Made by a program: the position numbers and the translations under genes. 64,000 nucleotides of DNA from Rhizobium sp. NRK18 (lineage in GTDB: Bacteria > Pseudomonadota > Alphaproteobacteria > Rhizobiales > Rhizobiaceae), in assembly GCF_024385575.1 (NCBI RefSeq), contig NZ_JANFMV010000004.1:124001-188000 (forward strand), in the 5' to 3' direction. Shown in pieces: positions 17,251-25,740 of the stretch. Under the pieces are notes generated by a model, which was not told where the DNA came from, did not search any database, and was given only the letters and a program-made list of their open reading frames with translations. How positions within the stretch are numbered: the stretch's first letter is position 1; each line of letters opens with the position of its first letter.

Positions 17251-17265
17251 TGATTATTTTTATCA
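17251..17265. promoter_or_regulatory. Perfect RirA iron-responsive (IRO) box
   Basis: TGATTATTTTTATCA matches TGA-N9-TCA exactly and sits in an AT-rich promoter region before fhuC. RirA is the iron-sulfur Rrf2-family repressor of iron uptake in Rhizobiaceae. Confidence 0.65.
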
Positions 17266-17326
17266 AGTATAAACACGCAGATTTTCACCGCGTAGACCGC
17301 AGCCAACCCGAAGAAGTCTGACGAGA

Positions 17327-17352
17327 AAGGCCCTCGCAAACACGAGGGCCTT
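17327..17352 (-). terminator. Rho-independent terminator of the first TRAP operon
   Basis: AAGGCCCTCG (17327-17336) and CGAGGGCCTT (17343-17352) form a perfect 10-bp stem with a 6-base loop. It lies 33 bases after the TRAP large-permease stop on the minus strand and separates that operon from the fhu promoter. Confidence 0.8.
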
Positions 17353-17384
17353 CCATTCCAACGGTCACGGCAGAGAGCCGAACG

Positions 17385-18686
17385 TCAATAGAGCAGCCGA
17401 GGCAGCCAGAGGGCGATCTGGGGGAAGGCGAACAGCAGCAGGATCAGCGCGAACGGCGCCAGCAGGAAGGGCAGGATCGCGACGTAAAGCTGCTTGATCT
17501 TGATGTCGGGCGCCTGCGCCTGGATGATGAACAGGTTCATGCCGACCGGCGGATGAATGAGGCCCAGTTCCACGACGATGACGACGATGATCGCAAACCA
17601 GATCGGGTCATAGCCGAAGCTCATGACGACCGGCAGGAAAACCGGCACCGTGATCAGCACCATACCGATACCTTCGAGGAAGCAGCCCATGAGGATGTAG
17701 ATGAGAATGATCAGCGCCATGACGGCCCATGGTGCCAGATGCAGCGCCTGGGCGCCGGCAAGCAGCAGATCCGGCAGCTTCGTCTGGACGATGAAGTTTG
17801 CGAAGATCGTGGCGCCGATGATGATCGTGAATAGCACGCAACTGGTTATCACCGTCACCTTCAGCGCATGGGTCAGCCCCTGCCAGGTCAGCCGGCGGCC
17901 GAGAAAACCAAGCAGGATCGCGCCGAAGGCGCCGACGGCCGCGGCCTCGTTCGGAGAGAAGACGCCGGCATAGATTCCACCGATCGTCGCGATGAACAGT
18001 GCGAGGAACTGCCACGGGTCCTTCAGCGCCAGCAAGCGGGCCTTGAGGCTGGCCGGCGGATCGACCGGCACATTGTCCTTCTTCCGTCTGGCGACGATCA
18101 GGGCAACGAGAATGTAGAGCAGCATCAACAGAATGCCCGGCAGCAGCGCGGCGGCAAACAGTTGCGGCAGGGGCTGCTCGGAAATCGCCGCATAGATCAC
18201 CAGGATGATCGACGGCGGGATCAGGATGCCGAGGCTGCCGCCGGCGGCAACCGATGCGGTGGCAAGGCCGTCGTCATAGCCGGCTTCGCGCATTTCCGGC
18301 AGCGAGATCCGCGTCATGGTCGCGGCGGTCGCGACCGACGATCCGCACACGGCGCCAAACGCGCCGGACGCGCCGATCGTGGCTACGGCCAGACCGCCGG
18401 GAATGCCGGAAAGGATGACGCGAGCCGCCTTGAAGAGTTCGGCCGAGAGACGACTGTTCGTTGCCACCTCACCCATCAGGATGAAGAGAGGAATGACCGA
18501 CAGGCCGTAATTGGAGGCCGTGTCGAAAGCGTTGGTTCCGGTGACGGCAGCCGCGACCGACAGGCGCGAGAGCAAGGTGTTGCCGACGATGCCGCAGATC
18601 AGCAGGGCAAGCCAGACCGGCATCCTCAAGAACAGGATGCCGAACATGAAGATGACGACGAACAGACCGATCAGCGACGCACTCAT
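17385..18686 (-). CDS. TRAP transporter large permease (DctM family)
   Basis: 433-aa inner-membrane protein with about twelve hydrophobic segments, the main channel subunit of a sodium-driven TRAP importer. Family marks include GASGAFGAVCGSSVATAATM and the PPSIILVIYA half-helix. The start at 18686 overlaps the small-permease stop by 4 bases. It is the last gene of an operon of aromatic catabolic enzymes, so the cargo is probably an aromatic acid or a ring-cleavage intermediate. Confidence 0.94.
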   Translation of the reverse strand: MSASLIGLFVVIFMFGILFLRMPVWLALLICGIVGNTLLSRLSVAAAVTGTNAFDTASNYGLSVIPLFILMGEVATNSRLSAELFKAARVILSGIPGGLAVATIGASGAFGAVCGSSVATAATMTRISLPEMREAGYDDGLATASVAAGGSLGILIPPSIILVIYAAISEQPLPQLFAAALLPGILLMLLYILVALIVARRKKDNVPVDPPASLKARLLALKDPWQFLALFIATIGGIYAGVFSPNEAAAVGAFGAILLGFLGRRLTWQGLTHALKVTVITSCVLFTIIIGATIFANFIVQTKLPDLLLAGAQALHLAPWAVMALIILIYILMGCFLEGIGMVLITVPVFLPVVMSFGYDPIWFAIIVVIVVELGLIHPPVGMNLFIIQAQAPDIKIKQLYVAILPFLLAPFALILLLFAFPQIALWLPRLLY

Positions 18687-19204
18687 AGGGCACCCTCGGC
18701 TTCCACCGATCCAGTGTCCGGGGTTCCTGCCCCGAAGAGGACCGCAATCGCTGCAATGATGCTGTTGAAGAGGCCGAACAGCGCCATGACCCAGATGATC
18801 CACACCGGGAAGTTCAACTCGAGCTTCATGTCGCCGAAGTCATAGGCGTCGCGCGCCGGTTTCAGCATCGACCAGAAGATGAAGCAGAGCACGACGACGG
18901 CGGCAATCGCCGCAACCGACTTCATGACCTTGACGAGCCTTGCGGGCACGAGACCGTCGATCAGGTCGATGACGATCTGGTGGCCCTCCAGGATCACTGC
19001 GGGCAGTGCGAAATAGATGCTGACCAGCAGGCAGATCTCGACGGTGTCATAGGAGCCGCGGATCGGCGCGTTGAACACGTAGCGCATGAAGACATCGGCA
19101 ACGGTGGTGAGCATCATCGCCACAAGCGCAAGGATGGGGATGACGAGCAGCAGGCGAAAATACCGCTCCAGAAGCCGGGAAAATCCGGCTGACGACAGTG
19201 ACAT
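18683..19204 (-). CDS. TRAP transporter small permease (DctQ family)
   Basis: 173-aa four-helix membrane protein with the DctQ core (VADVFMRYVFNAPIRGSYDTVEI... and EGHQIVIDL). It partners the large permease. GAGGAGG 8-9 bases before the ATG at 19204 fixes the start, although the frame is open further upstream. Confidence 0.92.
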   Translation of the reverse strand: MSLSSAGFSRLLERYFRLLLVIPILALVAMMLTTVADVFMRYVFNAPIRGSYDTVEICLLVSIYFALPAVILEGHQIVIDLIDGLVPARLVKVMKSVAAIAAVVVLCFIFWSMLKPARDAYDFGDMKLELNFPVWIIWVMALFGLFNSIIAAIAVLFGAGTPDTGSVEAEGAL

Positions 19205-19268
19205 TAGCTGAGCCTCCTCGCGCAGTATCGAACCGCGCCGCCCGATCAGGGCGACGCGGTGTGTCATG

Positions 19269-20270
19269 TTACTTCGTATAGGCTTCGATGAAAGCGCTGC
19301 CGGGCTTTCCGTCCGCATCCAGAGCGTCGACGGCCTTCTTCACGATCGGCTCGACGGCCTGCTTGAACGGCGTCAGCTGCTCGTCCGTCAGGGTTTCGAT
19401 CTTGACGTTGTTGTCGACCATGTACTGGCGACCGTCCGCCTCGCTCGCATCCCACCGGCGACCGAAAGCCTCGGCGCGGGCGGGGCCTGTCGTTTCCTCG
19501 ATCAGCTTCTGGTCGTCGGCGCTCAAGCCGTCGAAGACCGACTGGTTGATGACCAGAGCGAAGGTGGCTGACGCCAGACCCGGTTCGAGCGAATACTTCA
19601 CGACCGAGCCAAGGTTGAAGGATTTCGTCGCTTCATAGGGGAACATCGCGCCATCGGCGACACCCTTCGAGAGCGCGTCGACCGTTTCACCCGGCGGGAT
19701 CGGCAGCGGTGCGGCGCCGAAGGCTTCCAGCATTTCCTGGAACACCTTGCCGGCATAGCGCACGCGCAGGCCCTTGACGTCTGCGACCGTCGTCACATCC
19801 GTCTTGGTGGTGTGCAGCTTCAAGGGCGGCGTGACCGCCATCCAGAGGATCTTCGTCTCCGGATGCTCGGCAGCCAGATATTCCGGTGCCAGTTCCGTCA
19901 GGCGCCGAGACATGATCTCGCTGGTCTTGCCGCTCGAAGGAAATGTCAGCGGCTGGCCGGCAAGCTCCGTCATAGGAAAGCGGCCGGGCGTCGCGCTGTG
20001 CAGGATGACGGCGATGTCGGCGACACCATTCGTGACGAGCTGATACTGGCGGTTCGGCGGGCCGAGCTGCGCGGCCGGGAAGATCTGAAGCGTGAGTTCG
20101 CCCTTGGACTTCTCCTTGAGCTCTTCGCCCCAGGCCTCGAGCTCCTTCTGCCAGGCGTTGTTCGGCGGCAGGAAGCTCGACACCTTGAGCGTCGTCTGGG
20201 CCGACGCCGGCGCCATGCCGGCGAGTAGGAGCGTGATCGCGGCAACGCCGCCTGCGAGATATCTGTTCAT
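19269..20270 (-). CDS. TRAP transporter periplasmic binding protein (DctP family)
   Basis: 333-aa DctP-type receptor with a signal peptide of about 24 residues (cut near ASA-QT). Family features include LQIFPAAQLGPP near residue 70, and GLRVRYAGKVFQEML near 160 with the conserved Arg that usually binds a substrate carboxylate. GGGAGGAT before the ATG fixes the start. It is encoded with an FAH enzyme, a hydroxylase, a dioxygenase and a decarboxylase, so a carboxylated aromatic is the likely ligand. Confidence 0.93.
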   Translation of the reverse strand: MNRYLAGGVAAITLLLAGMAPASAQTTLKVSSFLPPNNAWQKELEAWGEELKEKSKGELTLQIFPAAQLGPPNRQYQLVTNGVADIAVILHSATPGRFPMTELAGQPLTFPSSGKTSEIMSRRLTELAPEYLAAEHPETKILWMAVTPPLKLHTTKTDVTTVADVKGLRVRYAGKVFQEMLEAFGAAPLPIPPGETVDALSKGVADGAMFPYEATKSFNLGSVVKYSLEPGLASATFALVINQSVFDGLSADDQKLIEETTGPARAEAFGRRWDASEADGRQYMVDNNVKIETLTDEQLTPFKQAVEPIVKKAVDALDADGKPGSAFIEAYTK

Positions 20271-20387
20271 TTCATCCTCCCGATGGTCATGAATGGCCGC
20301 CGATCGACGGCCGGGGTTGCATTCAGTCGCTTGAACTTGTCTTCCGTCTTCGCGAACCGGCCACATCGGGCCGGTCGCGTCTGCCGG

Positions 20388-21233
20388 TCAGGCCTCCTGG
20401 CCGATCGGATTCCTCAAGATGCCGAGCTTGTCGATTTCGACCTCGACGATATCGCCGGGCTTCATCCACAGCGGCGGATTGCGCTTGGCGCCGACACCGC
20501 CGGGCGTGCCCGTGGCGATCACGTCGCCGGCTTCCAGCCGGGTGAACGACGAGCAGTATTCGATGATGCGGGCGACGTCGAAGATCATCATGCCGAAGGT
20601 GGCGTCCTGCACGACCTCGCCATTGAGGCGGGTCTGGATCCGCAGCGGATCAAGCTCGCCGAGCTCGTCCGGCGTCATCATCCAGGGGCCGAAGGCACCC
20701 GTATCGGGAAAGTTCTTGCCCGGCGTGAACTGATGGGTATGGCGCTGGAAATCCCGGACGCTGCCGTCATTGTAGATCGAGTAGCCGGCAACATGCTCCA
20801 GCGCGTTCTCGCGGCTGATATAGCGGCCTGGCTTGGAAATGATGACCGCCAGTTCGCCTTCGTAATCGAGATCGCTCGATACCTTCGGCCGCACGATCGG
20901 CGCCATGTGGCCGATCTGGCTGTTGGCGTAGCGGGCGAAGATGGTCGGATTCTCAACGACGCTCCGGCCCGTCTCCTGGCGGTGCATCTCATAGTTCAGG
21001 CCGACACAGAGGATCTTGTCCGGGTTCGGAATGACGGCCAGCCACTCGACGTTGGATGTCGGGTAAGTCGCAGCACCGGTCTTCGCCTCGCCGACGCCTG
21101 CGAGGCCGGCGGCAACGGCCTGCTTGAGGTCCGTATAGGTTGCCTTCATCGCCTCGCCGACGTCGTGGAAGGTCTCGCCTTCGACGATGCCCCAGGTCAC
21201 GCGTCCCGCGATCTTGACGGTGGAAAGTTTCAT
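20388..21233 (-). CDS. Fumarylacetoacetate hydrolase family enzyme
   Basis: 281-aa FAH-superfamily protein. Probable metal ligands are Glu125, Glu127 (DYEGELAV) and Asp156 (NDGS). Relatives cleave acylpyruvates, or act as hydratases, decarboxylases or isomerases on 2-oxo acids from extradiol ring cleavage. Position in an operon with a type I extradiol dioxygenase and an ACMSD-like decarboxylase favours processing of a hydroxymuconate-type intermediate. The start follows GGAGAGA closely. Confidence 0.88.
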   Translation of the reverse strand: MKLSTVKIAGRVTWGIVEGETFHDVGEAMKATYTDLKQAVAAGLAGVGEAKTGAATYPTSNVEWLAVIPNPDKILCVGLNYEMHRQETGRSVVENPTIFARYANSQIGHMAPIVRPKVSSDLDYEGELAVIISKPGRYISRENALEHVAGYSIYNDGSVRDFQRHTHQFTPGKNFPDTGAFGPWMMTPDELGELDPLRIQTRLNGEVVQDATFGMMIFDVARIIEYCSSFTRLEAGDVIATGTPGGVGAKRNPPLWMKPGDIVEVEIDKLGILRNPIGQEA

Positions 21234-21327
21234 GCTCTGTCTCTCCTTGCATGCGGGCCGTCTGTTGAACCCGCGGTCTTGTTCCTGTCGCCAAGCCGCG
21301 GGTCGCGGCTTCGACGCAAATCCTTCT

Positions 21328-22905
21328 TCAGGCGAGCTTGCGCTTCAGCTCGCCGAGCTCCGCCACCAGATCCGCCTGCGTACGGGCGGTGGCGAAGACG
21401 TAGTGGTCCGGCCGCACCAGTGCGGCATGCGTTCCATGGCGATCGAACCATCCGGCAATCACATCGTCCTTCTCTGCCAGGGTGCCGGGCGACGCGCCGT
21501 CGGAGCCGGGTGGAACGATGGTCACGACAGCGAGGCCGATTTCATTGGCGAGCGCCGCGACATCCCGCATCGCAATGTCGCCCCTGCCGTCAACGATCAG
21601 CCGCCAGCCGGTACCGATGAGCTTGTCCAGAAGCCGCTCGCCGTCCGCCTGTCGAATGACGGGTTGGGGAAACAGCGTTCCCCGTGCCGGACAGGCTGCT
21701 GCCGCAAGCAGCCCCTCCTGCAACGGCGGAACGATCTCCTGCCGAGTGATGGTCGGCGGGGTGCCGCCGCCCTCGGCCAGAATGCGGGCGTCGCGCGCAT
21801 CCGCCTCGGCCGGGTCGCGGATGCAGATCATCTCGCCGATCGCCTTGATCTTGCCGGTCAGTTCGATGACGTGGCGCTTGCGTTCGACCCCGTAGGTGTC
21901 GAGCAGGCCGTCGGACGACGTGCCGTTGATCACACGGTCGAGCTTCCAGATGAGGTTGGTGACATCGCGCAGGCCCTGGCACATGCCCTGGCCGATGAAG
22001 GGCGGCTGCTGGTGCGCGGCATCGCCGGCGATGAAGACACGGCCGTCGCGCCATTTCTCGGCGACAAGGGCGTGGAAACGATAGGCTGCGGCGCGCCAGA
22101 GCGTACCGTCATCCGGCGTCAGCCACGGGGACAGAAGCGACCAGACATTCTCCGGCTTCTCCATCTCGCGCGGGTTTTCACCCGGCAGCAGCATGATTTC
22201 CCAGCGGCGGTGATTCTTCGGCCCCATCACGAAGCTCGTCGGGCGGGCCGGATCGCAGAACTGCGCGGAGGTCTGAGGCAGCTTGGCGAGACCGGCTTCA
22301 TTGACCTTGACGTCGATGACCAGCCACGGCTCGTCGAAGATCAGGTCTTCCAGGCGGAAGTCGACGAGCTGGCGAACCGTGCTGGAGGCGCCGTCACAGC
22401 CAATCAGATAATCGGCCGTCACCGACCGAACCCGGCCATCGGCAAACTTGAGCTCGGCCGAGACACCGTCGGCATCGTGCGTCAGGCCGATCAGCTCCAC
22501 GCCAAGCTCGACGTCGACGCAATCGAAGCTCTCCGCGTGATGCCGCATGGCCGCTTCGACCGGCGGCTGGGTGAAGACCATGCTCGGCGTGTAACCGAGC
22601 GGATAGGGCTCCGGCACCATGTCGATGCGACGGATCAGCTGACCCTTGGCGCCAAAGTGCTGCGAGGCGGTGAACGGCGCGACATGGGGCATGACCTCCT
22701 CGGCGATCCCCATATTGTCCAGGTGACGGAGAATTTCGTGATCGAGCGCGATGGCGCGCGGCTTGTCGTAGATGTCGGCCAGCCGGTCGATGACCAGCGT
22801 GCGATGGCCGAGCTTGCCCAGAAGGCCTGCGGCAACGGCACCGGCGGGGCCGAAGCCCACAACCAGGACTGTGTAATGATCGGTTTTTGCTTTGTCGTTC
22901 GTCAC
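21328..22905 (-). CDS. FAD-dependent aromatic hydroxylase (class A flavoprotein monooxygenase)
   Basis: 525-aa protein with the FAD motif G-F-G-P-A-G at 17-22, a central DYLIGCDGASSTVRQ motif and a RVFIAGDAAHQQPP motif. These mark the PHBH/MhpA group, which uses NAD(P)H and oxygen to hydroxylate phenolic rings. The C-terminal 130 residues are of the MhpA/PheA type. No ATG lies near the mature start; GTG at 22905 with AGGCAG upstream is preferred, and a TTG at 22923 is possible. It would prepare the substrate of the neighbouring dioxygenase. Confidence 0.88.
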   Translation of the reverse strand: MTNDKAKTDHYTVLVVGFGPAGAVAAGLLGKLGHRTLVIDRLADIYDKPRAIALDHEILRHLDNMGIAEEVMPHVAPFTASQHFGAKGQLIRRIDMVPEPYPLGYTPSMVFTQPPVEAAMRHHAESFDCVDVELGVELIGLTHDADGVSAELKFADGRVRSVTADYLIGCDGASSTVRQLVDFRLEDLIFDEPWLVIDVKVNEAGLAKLPQTSAQFCDPARPTSFVMGPKNHRRWEIMLLPGENPREMEKPENVWSLLSPWLTPDDGTLWRAAAYRFHALVAEKWRDGRVFIAGDAAHQQPPFIGQGMCQGLRDVTNLIWKLDRVINGTSSDGLLDTYGVERKRHVIELTGKIKAIGEMICIRDPAEADARDARILAEGGGTPPTITRQEIVPPLQEGLLAAAACPARGTLFPQPVIRQADGERLLDKLIGTGWRLIVDGRGDIAMRDVAALANEIGLAVVTIVPPGSDGASPGTLAEKDDVIAGWFDRHGTHAALVRPDHYVFATARTQADLVAELGELKRKLA

Positions 22906-22942
22906 GGAAAACTGCCTGCTCAAAACTGTCGTGGTGATTGGT

Positions 22943-23836
22943 TCATGGACCGGCGAAAGAGACGGACACCTGCGCCTTCTTGCAGTCGTCGCTCTTGGGC
23001 GGGGCGATGCCCCAGTGATCGGTGCGTCCGGGCGGCCAGACCCATTCGGACGGCCCGCGGAAGCGGTAGCTGTCGTCGACCTGCAGAACCTCGGCGGTGT
23101 ATTCGATGACGACGCCGGTCGGATCGACGAAATAGGCGAAGACATTGTCGCCCGGGCCATGCCGGCCAACGCCCCAGCCGATCGGATAACCGGCATCCTT
23201 CACGCGACCCGAACCGCGCATGACGGATTCAAGGTCCGGCATCTGGAACGCGATATGGTTCAGGCCGTTGACGTCGGCCTCGGCAAGCACCACCGAATGA
23301 TGGTCGCTGTTGCAGCACAGGAAGGCCATCATCTTCGACCGGTCGGTGAGGCGGAAGCCGAGAGCCGAGCGATAAAGGGCAGTCAGCGCTTCGATATCGC
23401 TGGAATTGATGTTCACATGCGCCAGCCGCAGCGGGACGTTTGGCACGATCCGTTCCGCTTTCGTCTTGTCGCCGAAGACGAATTCGAGCGTCGAGCCCTG
23501 CGGCTCCCGCACCACGAAACGCTCGCCGCCGGCCGGAGAATCGGCCGGACCCAGGGCGCGCAACAGCGTGCAGCCGGCGGCGACCAGGGTCTCTTCGAGT
23601 GTTGCCAGCGCCTCGCGCGACCGGGCACGGAAGGTTACCTTGCGCAAGAGGGGCGCGTCACCCGGCTTCAGTTCCAGCACGTGAAAATCGCTGCCGGTGG
23701 CTGCCAGAAAGACCTTGCCCTGCTCCCGGGCGACCTCTTCGAGGCCCCAGACGCGGGTGTAGAAATCGACGGATCCTTCCAGATCCGGCGTGGACAGTTC
23801 CACGCTTCTCAGTCCGGCGAGCGGAAAGTCGGACAT
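22943..23836 (-). CDS. Type I extradiol ring-cleavage dioxygenase (VOC superfamily)
   Basis: 297-aa two-domain vicinal-oxygen-chelate enzyme. Expected metal ligands are His140 (LAHVN), His194 (LNHIAF) and Glu245 (VIEYTAE). His180 and His226 sit where acid-base histidines are found in catechol 2,3-dioxygenases. It opens catecholic rings beside the two hydroxyls using oxygen. The ATG overlaps the upstream gene's stop (TGATG). The ring substrate is unknown; the decarboxylase next door suggests a carboxylated catechol. Confidence 0.87.
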   Translation of the reverse strand: MSDFPLAGLRSVELSTPDLEGSVDFYTRVWGLEEVAREQGKVFLAATGSDFHVLELKPGDAPLLRKVTFRARSREALATLEETLVAAGCTLLRALGPADSPAGGERFVVREPQGSTLEFVFGDKTKAERIVPNVPLRLAHVNINSSDIEALTALYRSALGFRLTDRSKMMAFLCCNSDHHSVVLAEADVNGLNHIAFQMPDLESVMRGSGRVKDAGYPIGWGVGRHGPGDNVFAYFVDPTGVVIEYTAEVLQVDDSYRFRGPSEWVWPPGRTDHWGIAPPKSDDCKKAQVSVSFAGP

Positions 23837-24894
23837 CACGCGGCCTCCTCAAGGTTCAGAAATGCGGCGGCGTTGGCGAAGGCCAGCCGATCGCGTGAGC
23901 CCGCATCCTCGAATGCGGCCTCGATGCGGGCAAGCGGCGCACGCTCATGGAAATTGAATGGGTAATCCGTCCCGATCAAAATCCGGTTGTCGCCGAAGAT
24001 CGTCGAAAGATGACGCAGGGTCGGCTCGTCATAGACGAGTGAATCGACATAGAAGCGCCGGGCCTGATCATAGGGGTCCGCCTGCAGGGCATCGGCGAGC
24101 GCCGGGAAGATCTTCCAGCCCTCCCTCAGACGCGGCAAGAGGCTCGCCAGCGTTCCGCCGCCATGGCTGAAGGCGATGCGCAGCTTCGGCAGCTTCATCA
24201 GGAGATTGGCTGTGATGCAGGATGCCGCTGCCAGTCCGATATCGGTCGGATAGGCAAGCACCTGCTGCAACTGACCGGGGCCGACGAGGCGATCCATGCC
24301 GGCCGGGCGCACGGCATGCACGAAGACGGCCGCGCCGAGCTTCTCGGCTTCCTCGAAGAAGGGCAGGAAACGCGGATCGCCGATCGGCACGCCGTTGACA
24401 TTGCTGCCGATCTCGACGCCTGCAAATCCGAGCGTTTCGACGGCGCGCCACAGTTCGGCGATGGCGAGGTCGAGCGACTGGAGGGGAACGGCGGCGAGGC
24501 CCGCAAAGCGGCCCCTGCCCTCCTCCACCATGCCGGCGATCACGTCATTGATATAGCGAAGCAGGTCATCGGCCGGCCGCGGGTCCATCCAGTAGCTGAA
24601 CAGTTCCGGCATCGGCGAAAGCGCCTGCACGCCGATGCCGGCCTTATCCATGTCGGCGATCCGGCGCTCGACCGACCAGCAGGCGTCGCTGACGGTCCGG
24701 TAGTTCTTTCCATCGACGACCATGGTGCGGTGGCAGCCATCGGCCGGTTGCATCGAGGGCCACGATTTCGGGACAGCGTCTCCGGCGAAGCGGGGAAAGT
24801 CAAAGGGAACGACATGCGCATGAACGTCCAGGCCGCAGCATACGCAGCTGCGACCGAAGGCAAATTTCCTGTTTTGACGCGCATTGCCGTCCAC
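23836..24894 (-). CDS. ACMSD-like metal-dependent decarboxylase (amidohydrolase_2)
   Basis: 352-aa TIM-barrel enzyme. Putative zinc ligands and base are His25, His27, His193, His244 and Asp310. The spacings (166, 51 and 66 residues) equal those I recall for Pseudomonas ACMSD (His11, His177, His228, Asp294), which decarboxylates a carboxymuconate semialdehyde. That argues for a decarboxylase acting on a ring-cleavage product or a hydroxybenzoate rather than a hydrolase. The start is GTG, with GGAGG 8 bases upstream. It is the first gene of the operon, divergent from a GntR gene. Confidence 0.83.
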   Translation of the reverse strand: MDGNARQNRKFAFGRSCVCCGLDVHAHVVPFDFPRFAGDAVPKSWPSMQPADGCHRTMVVDGKNYRTVSDACWSVERRIADMDKAGIGVQALSPMPELFSYWMDPRPADDLLRYINDVIAGMVEEGRGRFAGLAAVPLQSLDLAIAELWRAVETLGFAGVEIGSNVNGVPIGDPRFLPFFEEAEKLGAAVFVHAVRPAGMDRLVGPGQLQQVLAYPTDIGLAAASCITANLLMKLPKLRIAFSHGGGTLASLLPRLREGWKIFPALADALQADPYDQARRFYVDSLVYDEPTLRHLSTIFGDNRILIGTDYPFNFHERAPLARIEAAFEDAGSRDRLAFANAAAFLNLEEAA

Positions 24895-24951
24895 GGCCGA
24901 TCCTCCCTTTCTATGCTTGGAATAAAATACAAAATAAGTTCTGTAAATATG

Positions 24952-24965
24952 AAATTTATAAATTT
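24952..24965. promoter_or_regulatory. Palindrome in the divergent promoter region (possible GntR site)
   Basis: AAATTTATAAATTT is a perfect 14-bp palindrome within about 90 bases of AT-rich DNA between the decarboxylase and GntR starts. Its position suits an operator for the adjacent FCD-type regulator. Confidence 0.4.
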
Positions 24966-25019
24966 TCTATTTCTAGCGATTGATGTATATGAAATTGAGA
25001 TCAACTGCACGAGACGAAC

Positions 25020-25709
25020 ATGCGCCAGGACACGATCGAGAAATCCGCGGAAGCCCCGGCCACCCGGGCGACGGGCATCTATGAACGCCTGAAGGCCGAC
25101 ATCCTGTCCGCGGAGCTCGAGCCCGGCCGCAAATTGCAACTGCGGTTCCTCACCGAGCACTACGGGTCCGGCCAGACGCCGATCCGCGAGGCGCTGAACC
25201 GACTGGCGAGCGAGGAACTGGTGATCGGCAAGGAGCAGCGCGGCTTCTTCGTCAAGCCGATCAGCCTTGATGAATTGCAGGAACTGACGAAGACGCGTTG
25301 CTGGGTCGAAGGGATTGCGCTGAGTGAATCGATCCAGCGGGCAACGGCGGACTGGGAAGAGGCGCTGCTGATCGCCCATCACCGGCTCGACCGGACGCCG
25401 CGCTCACTCGATCCGGAAAATTTCAAGGACAATCCCGAATGGGAGCGGCATCATCGCCGCTTCCATGCGCTGCTCATCGGCAACTGCGGCTCCAAGCCGT
25501 TGATCGGATTTTGCGAACAGCTGGCGGACCGTCTTTACCGCTACCGCGCCCTGTCGATCCGCAAGGCGTTCAGGGTCCGCAAGGTCAGCGACGAACATGT
25601 CCAGATCTTCAAGGCCGCCATCGAGAGGCGGACGGAAGACGCGGTCGCCCTCCTGCAGAACCACTATCGCCGGACGGCCGACATCATTCGCGCCGACCTC
25701 GGCGAATAA
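25020..25709 (+). CDS. GntR family regulator, FCD subfamily
   Basis: 229-aa regulator with an N-terminal winged helix (about 18-85, including GQTPIREALNRLASEELV) and an alpha-helical FCD sensor domain. Histidines in EWERHHRRFH and DEHVQIFKA fit the metal-binding FCD pattern. FCD sensors usually bind small carboxylates. It is divergent from the decarboxylase-dioxygenase-TRAP operon and probably represses it. Confidence 0.9.
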   Translation: MRQDTIEKSAEAPATRATGIYERLKADILSAELEPGRKLQLRFLTEHYGSGQTPIREALNRLASEELVIGKEQRGFFVKPISLDELQELTKTRCWVEGIALSESIQRATADWEEALLIAHHRLDRTPRSLDPENFKDNPEWERHHRRFHALLIGNCGSKPLIGFCEQLADRLYRYRALSIRKAFRVRKVSDEHVQIFKAAIERRTEDAVALLQNHYRRTADIIRADLGE

Positions 25710-25733
25710 GGCCGGCGGGGTTCGCCGCCGGCC
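25710..25733. terminator. Bidirectional terminator hairpin
   Basis: GGCCGGCGG (25710-25718) and CCGCCGGCC (25725-25733) make a perfect 9-bp stem with a 6-base loop. It sits between the convergent GntR and aldehyde dehydrogenase genes. No T run follows. Confidence 0.65.
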
Positions 25734-25740
25734 CTGTTGA

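Noticed and set aside
21187..23109. A 640-codon plus-strand open frame over the FAD hydroxylase
   Set aside because: It is opposite a well-supported operon of overlapping genes and shows only reverse-strand composition.
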